Shown: in pieces, positions 20,320-28,546 of the stretch | Position numbering within the stretch: the stretch's first letter is position 1 | Layout of the letters: each line of letters begins with the position of its first letter | The notes under the pieces: model-generated | What the model saw: only the letters and a program-made list of their open reading frames with translations | Told to the model about the DNA's origin: nothing | Database searches by the model: none | NCBI RefSeq assembly: GCF_020627745.1 | Contig: NZ_JAHDGE010000019.1 | Location: 1-33,772, forward strand | Reading direction: 5' to 3' | DNA length: 33,772 nucleotides | DNA from: Pseudooctadecabacter sp. | GTDB lineage: Bacteria; Pseudomonadota; Alphaproteobacteria; Rhodobacterales; Rhodobacteraceae | Program-made: the position numbers and the translations under genes

Positions 20320-22679
20320 CCGACACGCCCCCGACCCTGCAGGTGAAACCGGCGCGCCGTGCGTGGTATCAGCGGATTTCGGCGATCTGGCTGATCCCGA
20401 TCATCGCGATCCTCGGCTCCCTTGCTGTGGCCTATCAATCCTATTCCAGCCGCGGTCCCCTGATTGCGATCACCTTTTCGGACGGGGCCGGCATCGCCAA
20501 ACGCGAAACGGAACTGCGCTACCGTGATGTGACCGTGGGCGTGGTGGAAGACGTCAAATTCACCCCTGATCTGAGCGGCGTACAGGCCATGGTGCGCGTC
20601 GACACCTCGGTCGCCCCCTATATCGACAGCTCTGCCACGTTCTGGATCGTGCAGCCCGAACTGACCGCACAGGGCGTGACCGGCCTCGATACGGTGTTGT
20701 CGGGCGTCTATATCGAAGGCACGTGGGACAACGACCCCAGCGATCTGGTCTATGCCTTTGACGGGCTTGAGGACGCGCCGCTGTTCCGGTCCGACGAAGG
20801 CGGGCTTGAAATCGTGTTGCGCACCCCCCCCGGCGGGTCGATGACCGACAACAGCCCCATCACCTTTCGCGGCATCGAAGTGGGCCGCATCGGCAAGGCG
20901 CGCATTTCGCCTGATGGCAATTTCGCCCTCGCCGAGGCGCTGATCTACGAACCCCACGACCGTCTGATTTCCAGCGCCACACGGTTCTGGGACACCGCCG
21001 GATTCACCTTTTCCGTAGGTCCCAACGGGGCCGAAATCGACTTTTCCTCCGTCGCGACCCTTCTGGGGGGCGGCGTGACCTTCGACACCTTCGTGTCGGG
21101 CGGCGATCCGATCAACGACGGTGCCGTGTTCGAAGTCCACCCCGGCGAAACCGAAGCCCGCAACAGCCTGTTCACCGAATCCGAGGTCGAGACCCTTCAG
21201 GTGCGCGTCATATTCGAACAGAACATTTCCGGGCTGGCCGTCGACGCCCCCGTTGAAATCAACGGGCTCAACATCGGTAAGGTCCAATCGGTTCTGGGCA
21301 CCATCGACAGGGAAGAATTCGGCGACAGCCGGGTCCGACTGAACGTGCTTCTGGCGATCCAGCCCGCCCGCCTTGGTCTGCCCGGTGAGGTCACACCGCA
21401 GGCCGCACAAGACTTTCTGGCCCGCCGGATCGAGGGCGGCCTGCGCGCCCAACTGGCCAACGCCAGCCTGTTGACCGGAGGTCTCAAAATCATTTTGCGG
21501 CAGGTGGATGACGCCAAACCCGGTGAAATGCGGGTGGCCGAAAACGGACTGCCGATTATCCCGACCGTGGACGCCGAACTGGCCGATGCCGCAGCCAGCA
21601 TTGAAGGCGTGCTGAACCGCGTCAATGAGCTGCCCGTCGAGGAACTCCTTGAAAGTGCAATCCTGTTTCTGAACAACGCGACCGCCTTGGTGGGCAACGA
21701 AGACCTGCAGCAAACCCCTGCAGATATCCGCGCGCTTGTGGGCGATATCAGCGGGGTCGTGTCCTCGGACGAGGCGCAGACGCTGTTGGTCACGCTGAAC
21801 TCAGCCGTTGGCCAGTTCGAACAGCTTCTCGTGGATGTCGAAACCGCCCGTCTGGCAGCAAGGCTGGGCGACGCGCTGGACACCACAAGTGCCGCCGCCG
21901 CCGCCGTGGCCGACGTGACCGGCGGGGTGCCCGCGCTGATCGACCAGATCACAGCCGTGGCCCAGAAAGCCGAAGCGCTTCCGCTTGAGGCATTGACGCA
22001 GGAACTGACGGATGTGGCCGCCGCCACCGCGAGCCTTCTGGAAAGCGATGGCGCGCAATCCCTGCCCGGCGTTCTTGGCGGCGCATTGGGCGAGGTTGAG
22101 GCGACCCTGCGCGATCTGCGCAACGGCGGCTCGGTCGAGAATTTGAACGCGGCACTTGCCTCGGCCCGTGAGGCCGCAGATGCGGTCGCAGCTTCGACCC
22201 AAGGGGTGCCCGCGCTGATCGAACGGATCGAGGCCGTCGCGGCCAAGGCGCTGGACCTGCCCCTTGAAGACTTGTCTGTGGAGCTGACCGATCTGGCCGC
22301 GGCCACCGCAACACTGCTGGAAAGCGAGGCGGCCCAAAACCTGCCAGGCGATCTGGGCGGTGCCTTGGGTGAGGTCGAGGCGACGTTGCGCGACCTGCGC
22401 GCCGGTGGCACGGTGGATAACCTGAATGCGACACTGGGGTCCGCCCGTGACGCAGCGGGCGCCATCGAAGAGGCGGCAAACGACCTGCCGACGCTCGTGG
22501 CGCGGATGCGCGCTGTCCTCGATCAGGCAGGGCGCACCATTGCAGGCTATGATCAGGGTGCCACCCTCAGCCGTGATGTGGAAAGCACCCTGCGTGACAT
22601 CCAGAACGCGGCAAACGCGCTTGAATCCCTTGCGCGAACCATAGAACGTAACCCAAGCGCACTGATCCGGGGACGATGA
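20316..22679 (+). CDS. pqiB: PqiB, MCE-domain protein with repeat-built helical needle
   Basis: A 787-residue protein. One membrane helix (ISAIWLIPIIAILGSLAVAY, residues about 21-40) is followed by three MCE domains with the signatures LRYRDVTVGVVEDV, ITFRGIEVGRIGKA and VEINGLNIGKVQSV. The long C-terminal part (about 410-787) is Ala/Leu-rich and helical and carries tandem repeats of 93 residues. In E. coli, PqiB hexamers form stacked MCE rings with a coiled-coil needle that spans the periplasm and carries lipids between membranes. The length and three-domain layout fit that. It shares ATGA overlaps with the genes on both sides. Confidence 0.93.
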   Translation: MTDTPPTLQVKPARRAWYQRISAIWLIPIIAILGSLAVAYQSYSSRGPLIAITFSDGAGIAKRETELRYRDVTVGVVEDVKFTPDLSGVQAMVRVDTSVAPYIDSSATFWIVQPELTAQGVTGLDTVLSGVYIEGTWDNDPSDLVYAFDGLEDAPLFRSDEGGLEIVLRTPPGGSMTDNSPITFRGIEVGRIGKARISPDGNFALAEALIYEPHDRLISSATRFWDTAGFTFSVGPNGAEIDFSSVATLLGGGVTFDTFVSGGDPINDGAVFEVHPGETEARNSLFTESEVETLQVRVIFEQNISGLAVDAPVEINGLNIGKVQSVLGTIDREEFGDSRVRLNVLLAIQPARLGLPGEVTPQAAQDFLARRIEGGLRAQLANASLLTGGLKIILRQVDDAKPGEMRVAENGLPIIPTVDAELADAAASIEGVLNRVNELPVEELLESAILFLNNATALVGNEDLQQTPADIRALVGDISGVVSSDEAQTLLVTLNSAVGQFEQLLVDVETARLAARLGDALDTTSAAAAAVADVTGGVPALIDQITAVAQKAEALPLEALTQELTDVAAATASLLESDGAQSLPGVLGGALGEVEATLRDLRNGGSVENLNAALASAREAADAVAASTQGVPALIERIEAVAAKALDLPLEDLSVELTDLAAATATLLESEAAQNLPGDLGGALGEVEATLRDLRAGGTVDNLNATLGSARDAAGAIEEAANDLPTLVARMRAVLDQAGRTIAGYDQGATLSRDVESTLRDIQNAANALESLARTIERNPSALIRGR
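21648..22550 (+). repeat. 279-bp (93-residue) tandem repeat in pqiB
   Basis: Landmark strings recur exactly 279 bp apart: GVPALI at 21924 and 22203, its degenerate NDLPTLV form at 22482, and DxAQ at 21768, 22047 and 22326. The best-preserved copies are 21927-22205 and 22206-22484. A diverged copy lies before them and a partial one after. Synonymous differences are many, so the duplication is old and kept at protein level. The first copy holds an extra 23-residue unit, suggesting 93 residues equal four helical units. Confidence 0.8.
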
Positions 22680-23236
22680 TGACCTATAAGACTGCCCTTT
22701 TCTCATTGGCCCTTCTCGCGGGCTGCGGCGGCACAGCGGATCTGTATTCCGTGCCGACGCCCGCAGTGTCGGACAGCATCAGAATTGGCTATGCCACGGT
22801 TGAGGTCCGCGATGTGTCCCTGCCCACCTATGCCGCCGATGATGTGATCGCCGTACAAGGCCCCGGTGGTGTGCTGCTGACGGACGAAAACATCCGCTGG
22901 GCCGACAGCCCCGAACGCGCTGTGGGGCTGGAACTCAGCCGTCATCTGGCGCAGCTGTCCGGTCGTCGTGTGGCCTCTGAACCTTGGCCATTCGAAGGCT
23001 TTGCAGATGCCATTCTTGAGGTCCGTTTTGAAAGCCTGATCGCGGGGGCCGACGGCATTTACCGCGCCTCGGGCCAGTATTTCGTCAGCACGGAACGTGA
23101 GGTCCGCGACCGGTCCGGTCTGTTTGATCTGGCGGTGCCCTATGTGGTTGACGCAGGCCCTGCCGGGATCGCCGCCGCCCGTGGGCAGCTGGTCCTTGAT
23201 CTGGCCGAACTGATCGCCACCGAAGGTCTACGCTAG
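22676..23236 (+). CDS. pqiC: PqiC-like outer-membrane lipoprotein (ABC-transport auxiliary family)
   Basis: A 186-residue protein with a lipobox: after MMTYKTALFSLAL comes LLAGC, so Cys17 would be lipidated and the protein anchored in the outer membrane. The body (IGYATVEVRDVSLPTYAADD, then WADSPERAVGLELSRHLAQL) fits the PqiC/LptE-like auxiliary family, which connects the PqiB needle to the outer membrane. It starts in the pqiB stop (ATGATG; ATG 22676 or 22679). Its last 9 bp overlap the 3' end of the convergent nagA gene. Confidence 0.9.
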   Translation: MMTYKTALFSLALLAGCGGTADLYSVPTPAVSDSIRIGYATVEVRDVSLPTYAADDVIAVQGPGGVLLTDENIRWADSPERAVGLELSRHLAQLSGRRVASEPWPFEGFADAILEVRFESLIAGADGIYRASGQYFVSTEREVRDRSGLFDLAVPYVVDAGPAGIAAARGQLVLDLAELIATEGLR

Positions 23237-24322
23237 GGCGCGGACCGTCAGGTCACCCTCCAGCACAATCAGGTCCGCTATCGGCCGCCCGACCATTTGC
23301 GACAGGTGCCCCTGCCCCATGACGGCCGCAGGTGTGGTGATGGCCATGCGCAGGGCGTCCTCCAGTGGCACGCCCACCTTTTGCACCAGCCGCCGCAGCC
23401 CTTGGGCCTGAGTGATATGGGCACCGGCCAGATTGCCGTCGCTGTTGACCAGACGCCCCCCGTCAACGCGGATCGTTTGCCCATAAAGGTCAAAGCTGTC
23501 GCCGCCGCCCACGGTCGCCATGGCGTCAGACACCAGAAAGGCGCGGTCCGGTCCGGCGGCGCGTAAGGCAAGCGCGATCATGGCGTCATCCACATGATGC
23601 CCGTCACAGATGATCCCGAACCGCGCCTGACTGTTCAGCAACGCCCCCACCGCCCCCGGCGCACGGCCCTGCATCTGCGACATGGCGTTGTACAGATGCG
23701 TGCCGCAAGTGGCCCCGGCGCGGATGGCTGCGGTGACATCCTCCGCCCGCGCATCGGTGTGCCCGATGGACACCACGGCCCCCATCTGTGCCAGCGTCGC
23801 GATCTGATCGAGGGTCGCGGCCTCTGGGGCCAGCGTTATCATCACCGGCACACCGGCGCGGCGCAGCTTGCCCACCACATCCATCGTGCGCGTATCCAGC
23901 GGGCGGATAAACTCCGCCGCGTGGGTGCCGCGTTTGGCGGGGGCGATGTGCGGGCCTTCGATGTGCAGGCCCATGATGCCACCTGATCCGGCCACGGCCA
24001 TCGCGGCCTCAGCCGCGCGGTCCAGCACGTCGGGCGCGTCGGTAATCACGGTCGGCATCAGCGCCACCGTGCCAAGGGCGTGGTGTGCAGCGGCCACGGC
24101 ACGCAAGCCGTCCGGCGTCGGGTCCGTATTGACCATGACACCGCCGCCGCCATTCACCTGTAGGTCAACAAACCCCACGGACAGACAGCCTGAAACTGGT
24201 GTGGCTTGAGCGGGGGCCTGCCCCACCTCGGCCACGTGGCCATCTTCCAACCGGACGCCGCAACGGGCGCGCAATGTCTGACCATCAAAGACCTGTTCCG
24301 CCGCGATCCATCCGTCAGTCAT
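23228..24322 (-). CDS. nagA: N-acetylglucosamine-6-phosphate deacetylase
   Basis: A 364-residue amidohydrolase. The metal-binding and catalytic elements are visible: VDLQVNGGGGV, the Glu in GLHIEGPHIAPAKRGTHA, His in SIGHTDA and THLYNAM, and the catalytic Asp in LVSDAMATVGG. NagA converts GlcNAc-6-phosphate to glucosamine-6-phosphate and acetate in the cytosol. The start at ATG 24322 (MTDGWIAAEQVFDG) matches the family; the frame is open to 24463 but that part lies in the kinase gene. It overlaps the kinase gene by 8 bp and is the last of three coupled genes. No nagB deaminase is in the window. Confidence 0.93.
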   Translation of the reverse strand: MTDGWIAAEQVFDGQTLRARCGVRLEDGHVAEVGQAPAQATPVSGCLSVGFVDLQVNGGGGVMVNTDPTPDGLRAVAAAHHALGTVALMPTVITDAPDVLDRAAEAAMAVAGSGGIMGLHIEGPHIAPAKRGTHAAEFIRPLDTRTMDVVGKLRRAGVPVMITLAPEAATLDQIATLAQMGAVVSIGHTDARAEDVTAAIRAGATCGTHLYNAMSQMQGRAPGAVGALLNSQARFGIICDGHHVDDAMIALALRAAGPDRAFLVSDAMATVGGGDSFDLYGQTIRVDGGRLVNSDGNLAGAHITQAQGLRRLVQKVGVPLEDALRMAITTPAAVMGQGHLSQMVGRPIADLIVLEGDLTVRALA

Positions 24323-25217
24323 GTTTCGCGCTCCATGCCGCATAGGCGGCCCCCCGTGCGCCGCTGGTGTCGCCGCCTTGGGCGATGACCACGGGCGGCA
24401 CCGTGATATCGGCAAATTGCGCGGCTTGGGCGGCGGCCTGCACATCCTGTGCGACGCCATCAATCAGGCTCAACCCGCCACCAAGGATGATAATGTCGGG
24501 GTCGAGCGTTACGACCAGCCCGTGCAACACCTCCCCCACCAAGGCGCACCAGACCGCCCAGACCTGCGCCATGTCGCCTGCCTTGCGGGCGGCAATATCG
24601 CGGGTGGTCACGTCTTGGCCGATGATATGGAGGGCCAGCCGCACCAGACCGGGGCCGGAGATATAGGTTTCGACGCAGCCGCGCCGTCCGCAACCGCAGT
24701 CATAGATCGGCAGATCATATGCGGCGATCAGATGGGCGGGCGCGGCCATATGGCCGATCTCTCCGCCCGTGCCGGTGGGCCCGTCCCGCAGCGCGCCACC
24801 GTGAATGACCCCACCGCTGACGCCCGTGCCCAGGATCACCGCCGCGACCGTGTCCGCGCCGCGCCCCGCGCCAAAAACAGCCTCGGACAAGGCCAGTGCG
24901 CGGCAGTCGTTCAGCAGCGTGACGCGGCGCCCCAAGGCGGCGTCCAGATCCGCGCCGAACCTGTGCCCGTTGGCCGCCAAATTCGCAGCGATCATTCGCC
25001 CCGTGGACGGATGCACCAACCCCGCGCTGCCGATGCCCACGGGCAAAACCGCGTCCGCCTCAGCCTCGGCCCAAGCCACTTGGCTTGCAACCGCCGCCAC
25101 CAGCGCCGGATAGTCGCGCGGCGTGTCCACACGGGCGCGCGCGGCCACCTGCCAGTCGTCATCAAACACCTGCGTTTCAATCTTGGTGCCGCCGATATCA
25201 ATGCCAATGGCCTTCAT
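24315..25217 (-). CDS. ROK-family sugar kinase, probably N-acetylglucosamine kinase
   Basis: A 300-residue ROK kinase. DIGGTKIET binds the ATP phosphates, LNDCRALALSEA holds the catalytic Asp, GTGVSGGVIHGG and GGEIGHM follow, and CGCGRRGCVETYISGPG is the ROK zinc site. The family phosphorylates hexoses and N-acetylhexosamines. Next to nagA, with an 8-bp overlap, the likely product is GlcNAc-6-phosphate or a close analogue, so a nagK-like role is probable. The start overlaps the stop of the sulfatase gene (ATGA at 25214-25217). The NDCRAL string departs slightly from the more usual NDANCAA, so another amino sugar is possible. Confidence 0.85.
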   Translation of the reverse strand: MKAIGIDIGGTKIETQVFDDDWQVAARARVDTPRDYPALVAAVASQVAWAEAEADAVLPVGIGSAGLVHPSTGRMIAANLAANGHRFGADLDAALGRRVTLLNDCRALALSEAVFGAGRGADTVAAVILGTGVSGGVIHGGALRDGPTGTGGEIGHMAAPAHLIAAYDLPIYDCGCGRRGCVETYISGPGLVRLALHIIGQDVTTRDIAARKAGDMAQVWAVWCALVGEVLHGLVVTLDPDIIILGGGLSLIDGVAQDVQAAAQAAQFADITVPPVVIAQGGDTSGARGAAYAAWSAKHD

Positions 25218-26842
25218 GTGGGGCGACCTGCCGGTGTCAGGCTGTCGAAGGGGATACCTGTGGCGGCTTCAAATTCTGCCTCATCCCAAAAGCCGATCAG
25301 CACACCCTCCTCGGCGGCTTTGCTTTGACCGGCCAGAACCTGCGGCGTGGCCGTGATGCGGCTGTGGTGGCGCGTGGCCCACGCCAGCAAAGCGTCCTTC
25401 ATCCGCGTGCGGGCCGCCACATGGGCAGGCGCGTCAGAGGCCCCCAAATCGACCAGTTCATCGGGGTCATCGGCCAGATCAAACAGGATCGGGCGGAAGC
25501 CTTCGCAATGGATGTATTTCCACCGGCCATCGAAAATCATCTTCGTATGGGCGCGGTCCTGCGCGACATCCAAGGCCGTGGCCATTTCGGACCAATGATA
25601 ATCATGTTCCGAAATCGCGTATGTGCGTCCCAATGGCCCCGCCCCATGCAGCACCGGCGTCAGATCGCGCCCCTCCAGCACGTGGGGCTTGGGCGCGCCG
25701 CCGACGGCGGCCAGAAACGTGGGTGCGAGATCAATCATCTCAACCAGATCATCCGCGATGCGGCCCCGTGCTGCGTCAGGCGCGCGGGGGTCCGCGATGA
25801 TCATCGGCACTTTGACGGCCATCTGGTGGTAGAAATCCTTGTCGCCCATCCAGTGATCGCCCATGTAATCCCCATGATCGGAGGTCACGGCAATGATCGT
25901 CTTGTCTGTCAGCCCCGCCGCATCCATCCACGCAAAAAGCCGCCCCAGATGATCGTCGAGCTGTTTGATCAGCCCCATATAGGCGGGGATCACGGTCTTA
26001 CGAACTTCATCACGGGCGAAACTTTGGCACACACGGGCGTTGAGGTAGGCGGCCATCAGGGGATGATCTGTCGCCTTCTCAGCCTCGGCCCGCACGGGCG
26101 GGATGATGTGCCGTTCGTCGTACATATTGTGATAGGGGGCGGGCACGATATAGGGCCAGTGGGGCTTGATATAACTGAGGTGACAGACCCACGGCGCGTC
26201 GCCCGCGTTTTCCATGAACGCCATGGCGCGGTTGGTCATATAGGCGGTCTCGGAATGTTCCTCAGGGATATTGGCCTGTCTGCGGGAGTTTTTCAAAAGC
26301 CAGCCGGACAAACCCGCGCCGTCTGCATCCACGCCCGAATTGGCGAAATCATGCCACGGGTTGTCGGCCTCAAACCCATGTGCCACCAAATAATCGTCAT
26401 AGGCCGACCAGCGCTGGATGGACGTGTTCGGATGCAGCCCGTCGTCGCGTTCAAAGGCGTCAAACCCGCACTCAGACCGCCGCACGCCAATGTCACTGTC
26501 CGGATCAATGCCCAGCCAGGCCATCCCCTCAAGATCGGCGCGCATATGGGTCTTGCCCACCAGAACCGCACGGGCACCGGCCTCACGCAGGTGATCGCCC
26601 AACGTAGGCTCGCCCACGCGCAGGGGCATCCCGTTCCATGTTGATCCGTGGGACCGCACATACCGCCCCGTATAGGCCGACATCCGCGAGGGGCCGCAGA
26701 CGGGCGATTGCACGTAGGCGTTGTCAAATCGCACCCCACGGGCGGCCAGCGCATCAATGTGCGGCGTGTGCAAATGCGGGTGGCCATAACAGCTGAGGTA
26801 GTCAAACCGCAGCTGATCGGCCATGATCCACAGCACATTCAT
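25214..26842 (-). CDS. cytosolic sulfatase / phosphonate monoester hydrolase-like enzyme
   Basis: A 542-residue alkaline-phosphatase-superfamily hydrolase. The active-site motif CGPSRMSAYTGRY places Cys49 for conversion to formylglycine. Metal ligands are in VLWIMADQ (Asp9) and AVTSDHGDYMGDH. The blocks KPHWPYIVPAPYHNMY, HPLMAAYLNA, GLIKQLDDHLGRLFAWMD and YIHCEGFRPILFDLADDPDE resemble phosphonate monoester hydrolases as much as sulfatases, so the ester cleaved is uncertain. There is no signal peptide, which is unusual for a sulfatase and implies a substrate taken into the cell. The ATG at 26842 fits the family start (MNVLWIMADQL); MGQPMNV is an alternative. It is the first gene of a coupled operon with the kinase and nagA. 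Confidence 0.85.
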   Translation of the reverse strand: MNVLWIMADQLRFDYLSCYGHPHLHTPHIDALAARGVRFDNAYVQSPVCGPSRMSAYTGRYVRSHGSTWNGMPLRVGEPTLGDHLREAGARAVLVGKTHMRADLEGMAWLGIDPDSDIGVRRSECGFDAFERDDGLHPNTSIQRWSAYDDYLVAHGFEADNPWHDFANSGVDADGAGLSGWLLKNSRRQANIPEEHSETAYMTNRAMAFMENAGDAPWVCHLSYIKPHWPYIVPAPYHNMYDERHIIPPVRAEAEKATDHPLMAAYLNARVCQSFARDEVRKTVIPAYMGLIKQLDDHLGRLFAWMDAAGLTDKTIIAVTSDHGDYMGDHWMGDKDFYHQMAVKVPMIIADPRAPDAARGRIADDLVEMIDLAPTFLAAVGGAPKPHVLEGRDLTPVLHGAGPLGRTYAISEHDYHWSEMATALDVAQDRAHTKMIFDGRWKYIHCEGFRPILFDLADDPDELVDLGASDAPAHVAARTRMKDALLAWATRHHSRITATPQVLAGQSKAAEEGVLIGFWDEAEFEAATGIPFDSLTPAGRPT

Positions 26843-26914
26843 TGGTTGCCCCATCTGCCCCTCATCCGGCTGTTTCGCGTGACTTTCCCCCAAAGCGCAT
26901 CCGGTGTCGACCCT

Positions 26915-26928
26915 TGGCCAAATGACCA
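26915..26928. promoter_or_regulatory. imperfect palindrome in the sulfatase-TRAP divergent region
   Basis: TGGCCA-AA-TGACCA is an inverted repeat with one mismatch, placed between two divergent operons that probably share a substrate. The 177-bp spacer (26843-27019) must hold both promoters, but I see no convincing -35/-10 pair, and no regulator gene is adjacent. Confidence 0.3.
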
Positions 26929-27019
26929 CAAGACCGCCTATTGCGTCGTTTTCGACCTTTTGAACCGCCCGCGAAATGTTTACCTAAGCCCCAGACGATC
27001 AATTGGAGGGCCAAAGCCC

Positions 27020-28039
27020 ATGTTTCGACGCACAGCAACCGCCATCGCAACCCTGCTGACCCTGACCACCACAGCGCAGGCGCAGGAGTTTACCTTTTCG
27101 GTGCATCACTTCCTCAGCCCGCAATCCCTGACCCATACGCAGATGATTGAACCTTGGGCTGCGTCGATTGAAGAGGCGTCGGGCGGGCGCATCGCGTTTG
27201 AAATCTTCCCCTCCATGTCGCTGGGCGGCACCCCGCCTGAACTTTATAGTCAGGTTCGCGACGGCGTGGCCGATGTGATCTGGACGCTGCCGGGCTACAC
27301 GCCGGGCACCTTCCCCCGGACGGAAGTCTTTGAACTGCCCAGCGTCCACATGGGCGATGCGCGCGCCACGAACCTTGCGATCCAGTCGATGATGGACACG
27401 CTGGCCCCTGATTTCGAAGACATCCACCCGCTGCTTGTGCACGTCCACACCGGCAATGCGGTGCATCTGAACGGGTCCGACATCGCGACCGTCGCGGATT
27501 TTGAGGGCCTGAAGGTCCGCAGCCCGTCGCGTACGGGCGCTTGGATGGTCGAAGCCTTGGGCGCCGAACCCGTGGGGATGCCCGTCCCCGCCCTGCCACA
27601 GGCGCTGGCGCGTGGCACGGTGGATGCGGGCCTCGTGCCGTTTGAAATCGCCATTCCGCTGGGGCTGGCGGACCTCACGACAGCCTCCGTTGAACTTGAC
27701 GGCGGCGCGCGCTTTGGCACGTCTACGTTCCTGTTTGCCATGAACCAAGCCAGCTACGACAGCCTGCCCGCCGATCTGCAACAGATCGTCGATGACGCCT
27801 CAGGTGAGGCGTTTGCGATCGCCATGGGCGAGGCGTGGAACGCGATTGAACCCACCGGTATCCAAAAGGCGCTGGACGCAGGCAACACCGTGACCCAGCT
27901 CGACGCCGAGGCCACTGCGTCCTTCGACGCGCCCTTTGCCGCCGTAGAAGCCCGTTGGCTTGAGGAAACGGCCGCAACCTTTGACAGCCAATCCCTGCTG
28001 GATGAGGCCCGCGCGGCCATCGCCGCAGCCACAGAATAA
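27020..28039 (+). CDS. dctP: TRAP transporter substrate-binding protein (DctP family)
   Basis: A 339-residue periplasmic binding protein. The signal peptide is MFRRTATAIATLLTLTTTAQA, cut before QEFTFSV. SLGGTPPELYSQVRDGVADV and FEGLKVRSPSRTGAWMVEAL are DctP-family blocks; the Arg in the second is the residue that usually salt-bridges the substrate's acidic group, so an anionic ligand is expected. GGAGGG at 27005-27010 sets the start at ATG 27020. It is followed by its two permease genes and divergent from the sulfatase-kinase-nagA operon. Confidence 0.92.
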   Translation: MFRRTATAIATLLTLTTTAQAQEFTFSVHHFLSPQSLTHTQMIEPWAASIEEASGGRIAFEIFPSMSLGGTPPELYSQVRDGVADVIWTLPGYTPGTFPRTEVFELPSVHMGDARATNLAIQSMMDTLAPDFEDIHPLLVHVHTGNAVHLNGSDIATVADFEGLKVRSPSRTGAWMVEALGAEPVGMPVPALPQALARGTVDAGLVPFEIAIPLGLADLTTASVELDGGARFGTSTFLFAMNQASYDSLPADLQQIVDDASGEAFAIAMGEAWNAIEPTGIQKALDAGNTVTQLDAEATASFDAPFAAVEARWLEETAATFDSQSLLDEARAAIAAATE

Positions 28040-28051
28040 ACGCGCCGATCC

Positions 28052-28546
28052 ATGCGGGCCCTGTTGATCAAAGCCATCACCGGCTGGGCCCTCATGGGCG
28101 GTGTGCTGCTGCTGCTGATCGTGGCCGCGTCGGCGTTGAACGCCGCAGGGTTTACCGCCAATGCGGTGGCGCGGATGTTTGGCGGCACGGTGTCCGGCCT
28201 GCCGGGGTATGAGGACGCGGTGACGCTTTTTGTGGGGGTGGCGGGCCTTGCCATGTTTCCCTACGCGCAACTGCACCGCGCCCATGCGGCGGTCGATACC
28301 TTCATGCAAAACGCCCCCGATTGGGCCAACAGGGCCGTCTTTGTGACGTCATCGTTGCTGGTGGCAGGCGTGGCGCTGGCGATGGGGTATATGCTGATCC
28401 TCGGCACGGTTGAGGTCCGTGCGGACCGCGTGGAAACCACGGTTCTGGGCTGGCCTGTCTGGGTGTTCATGCCCTTTGCGGTGGTGTCCTGCATCCTGTG
28501 GGCCGCAGCGGCCCTTTTGGCGTTGAAGGCTGACGATGGAACGTGA
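28052..28546 (+). CDS. dctQ: TRAP transporter small permease (DctQ family)
   Basis: A 164-residue inner-membrane protein with four hydrophobic segments (GWALMGGVLLLLIVAASAL, VTLFVGVAGLAMFPYAQL, AVFVTSSLLVAGVALAMGYM, VFMPFAVVSCILWAAAALLA). PYAQLHRAHAAVDTF is the family block after the second helix. DctQ joins DctM to make the sodium-coupled transporter fed by DctP. It lies 12 bp after dctP and overlaps dctM by 11 bp. Family is clear; substrate is not. Confidence 0.9.
   Translation: MRALLIKAITGWALMGGVLLLLIVAASALNAAGFTANAVARMFGGTVSGLPGYEDAVTLFVGVAGLAMFPYAQLHRAHAAVDTFMQNAPDWANRAVFVTSSLLVAGVALAMGYMLILGTVEVRADRVETTVLGWPVWVFMPFAVVSCILWAAAALLALKADDGT

Noticed and set aside
20082-21713. Long open frame of 543 codons antisense to pqiB
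   Set aside because: Low-complexity His/Gly/Asp-rich translation typical of a shadow; the forward strand carries three MCE domains.
26843-27019. Small gene or RNA in the divergent spacer
   Set aside because: No open frame with a ribosome site and no strong hairpin; it most likely holds only promoters.
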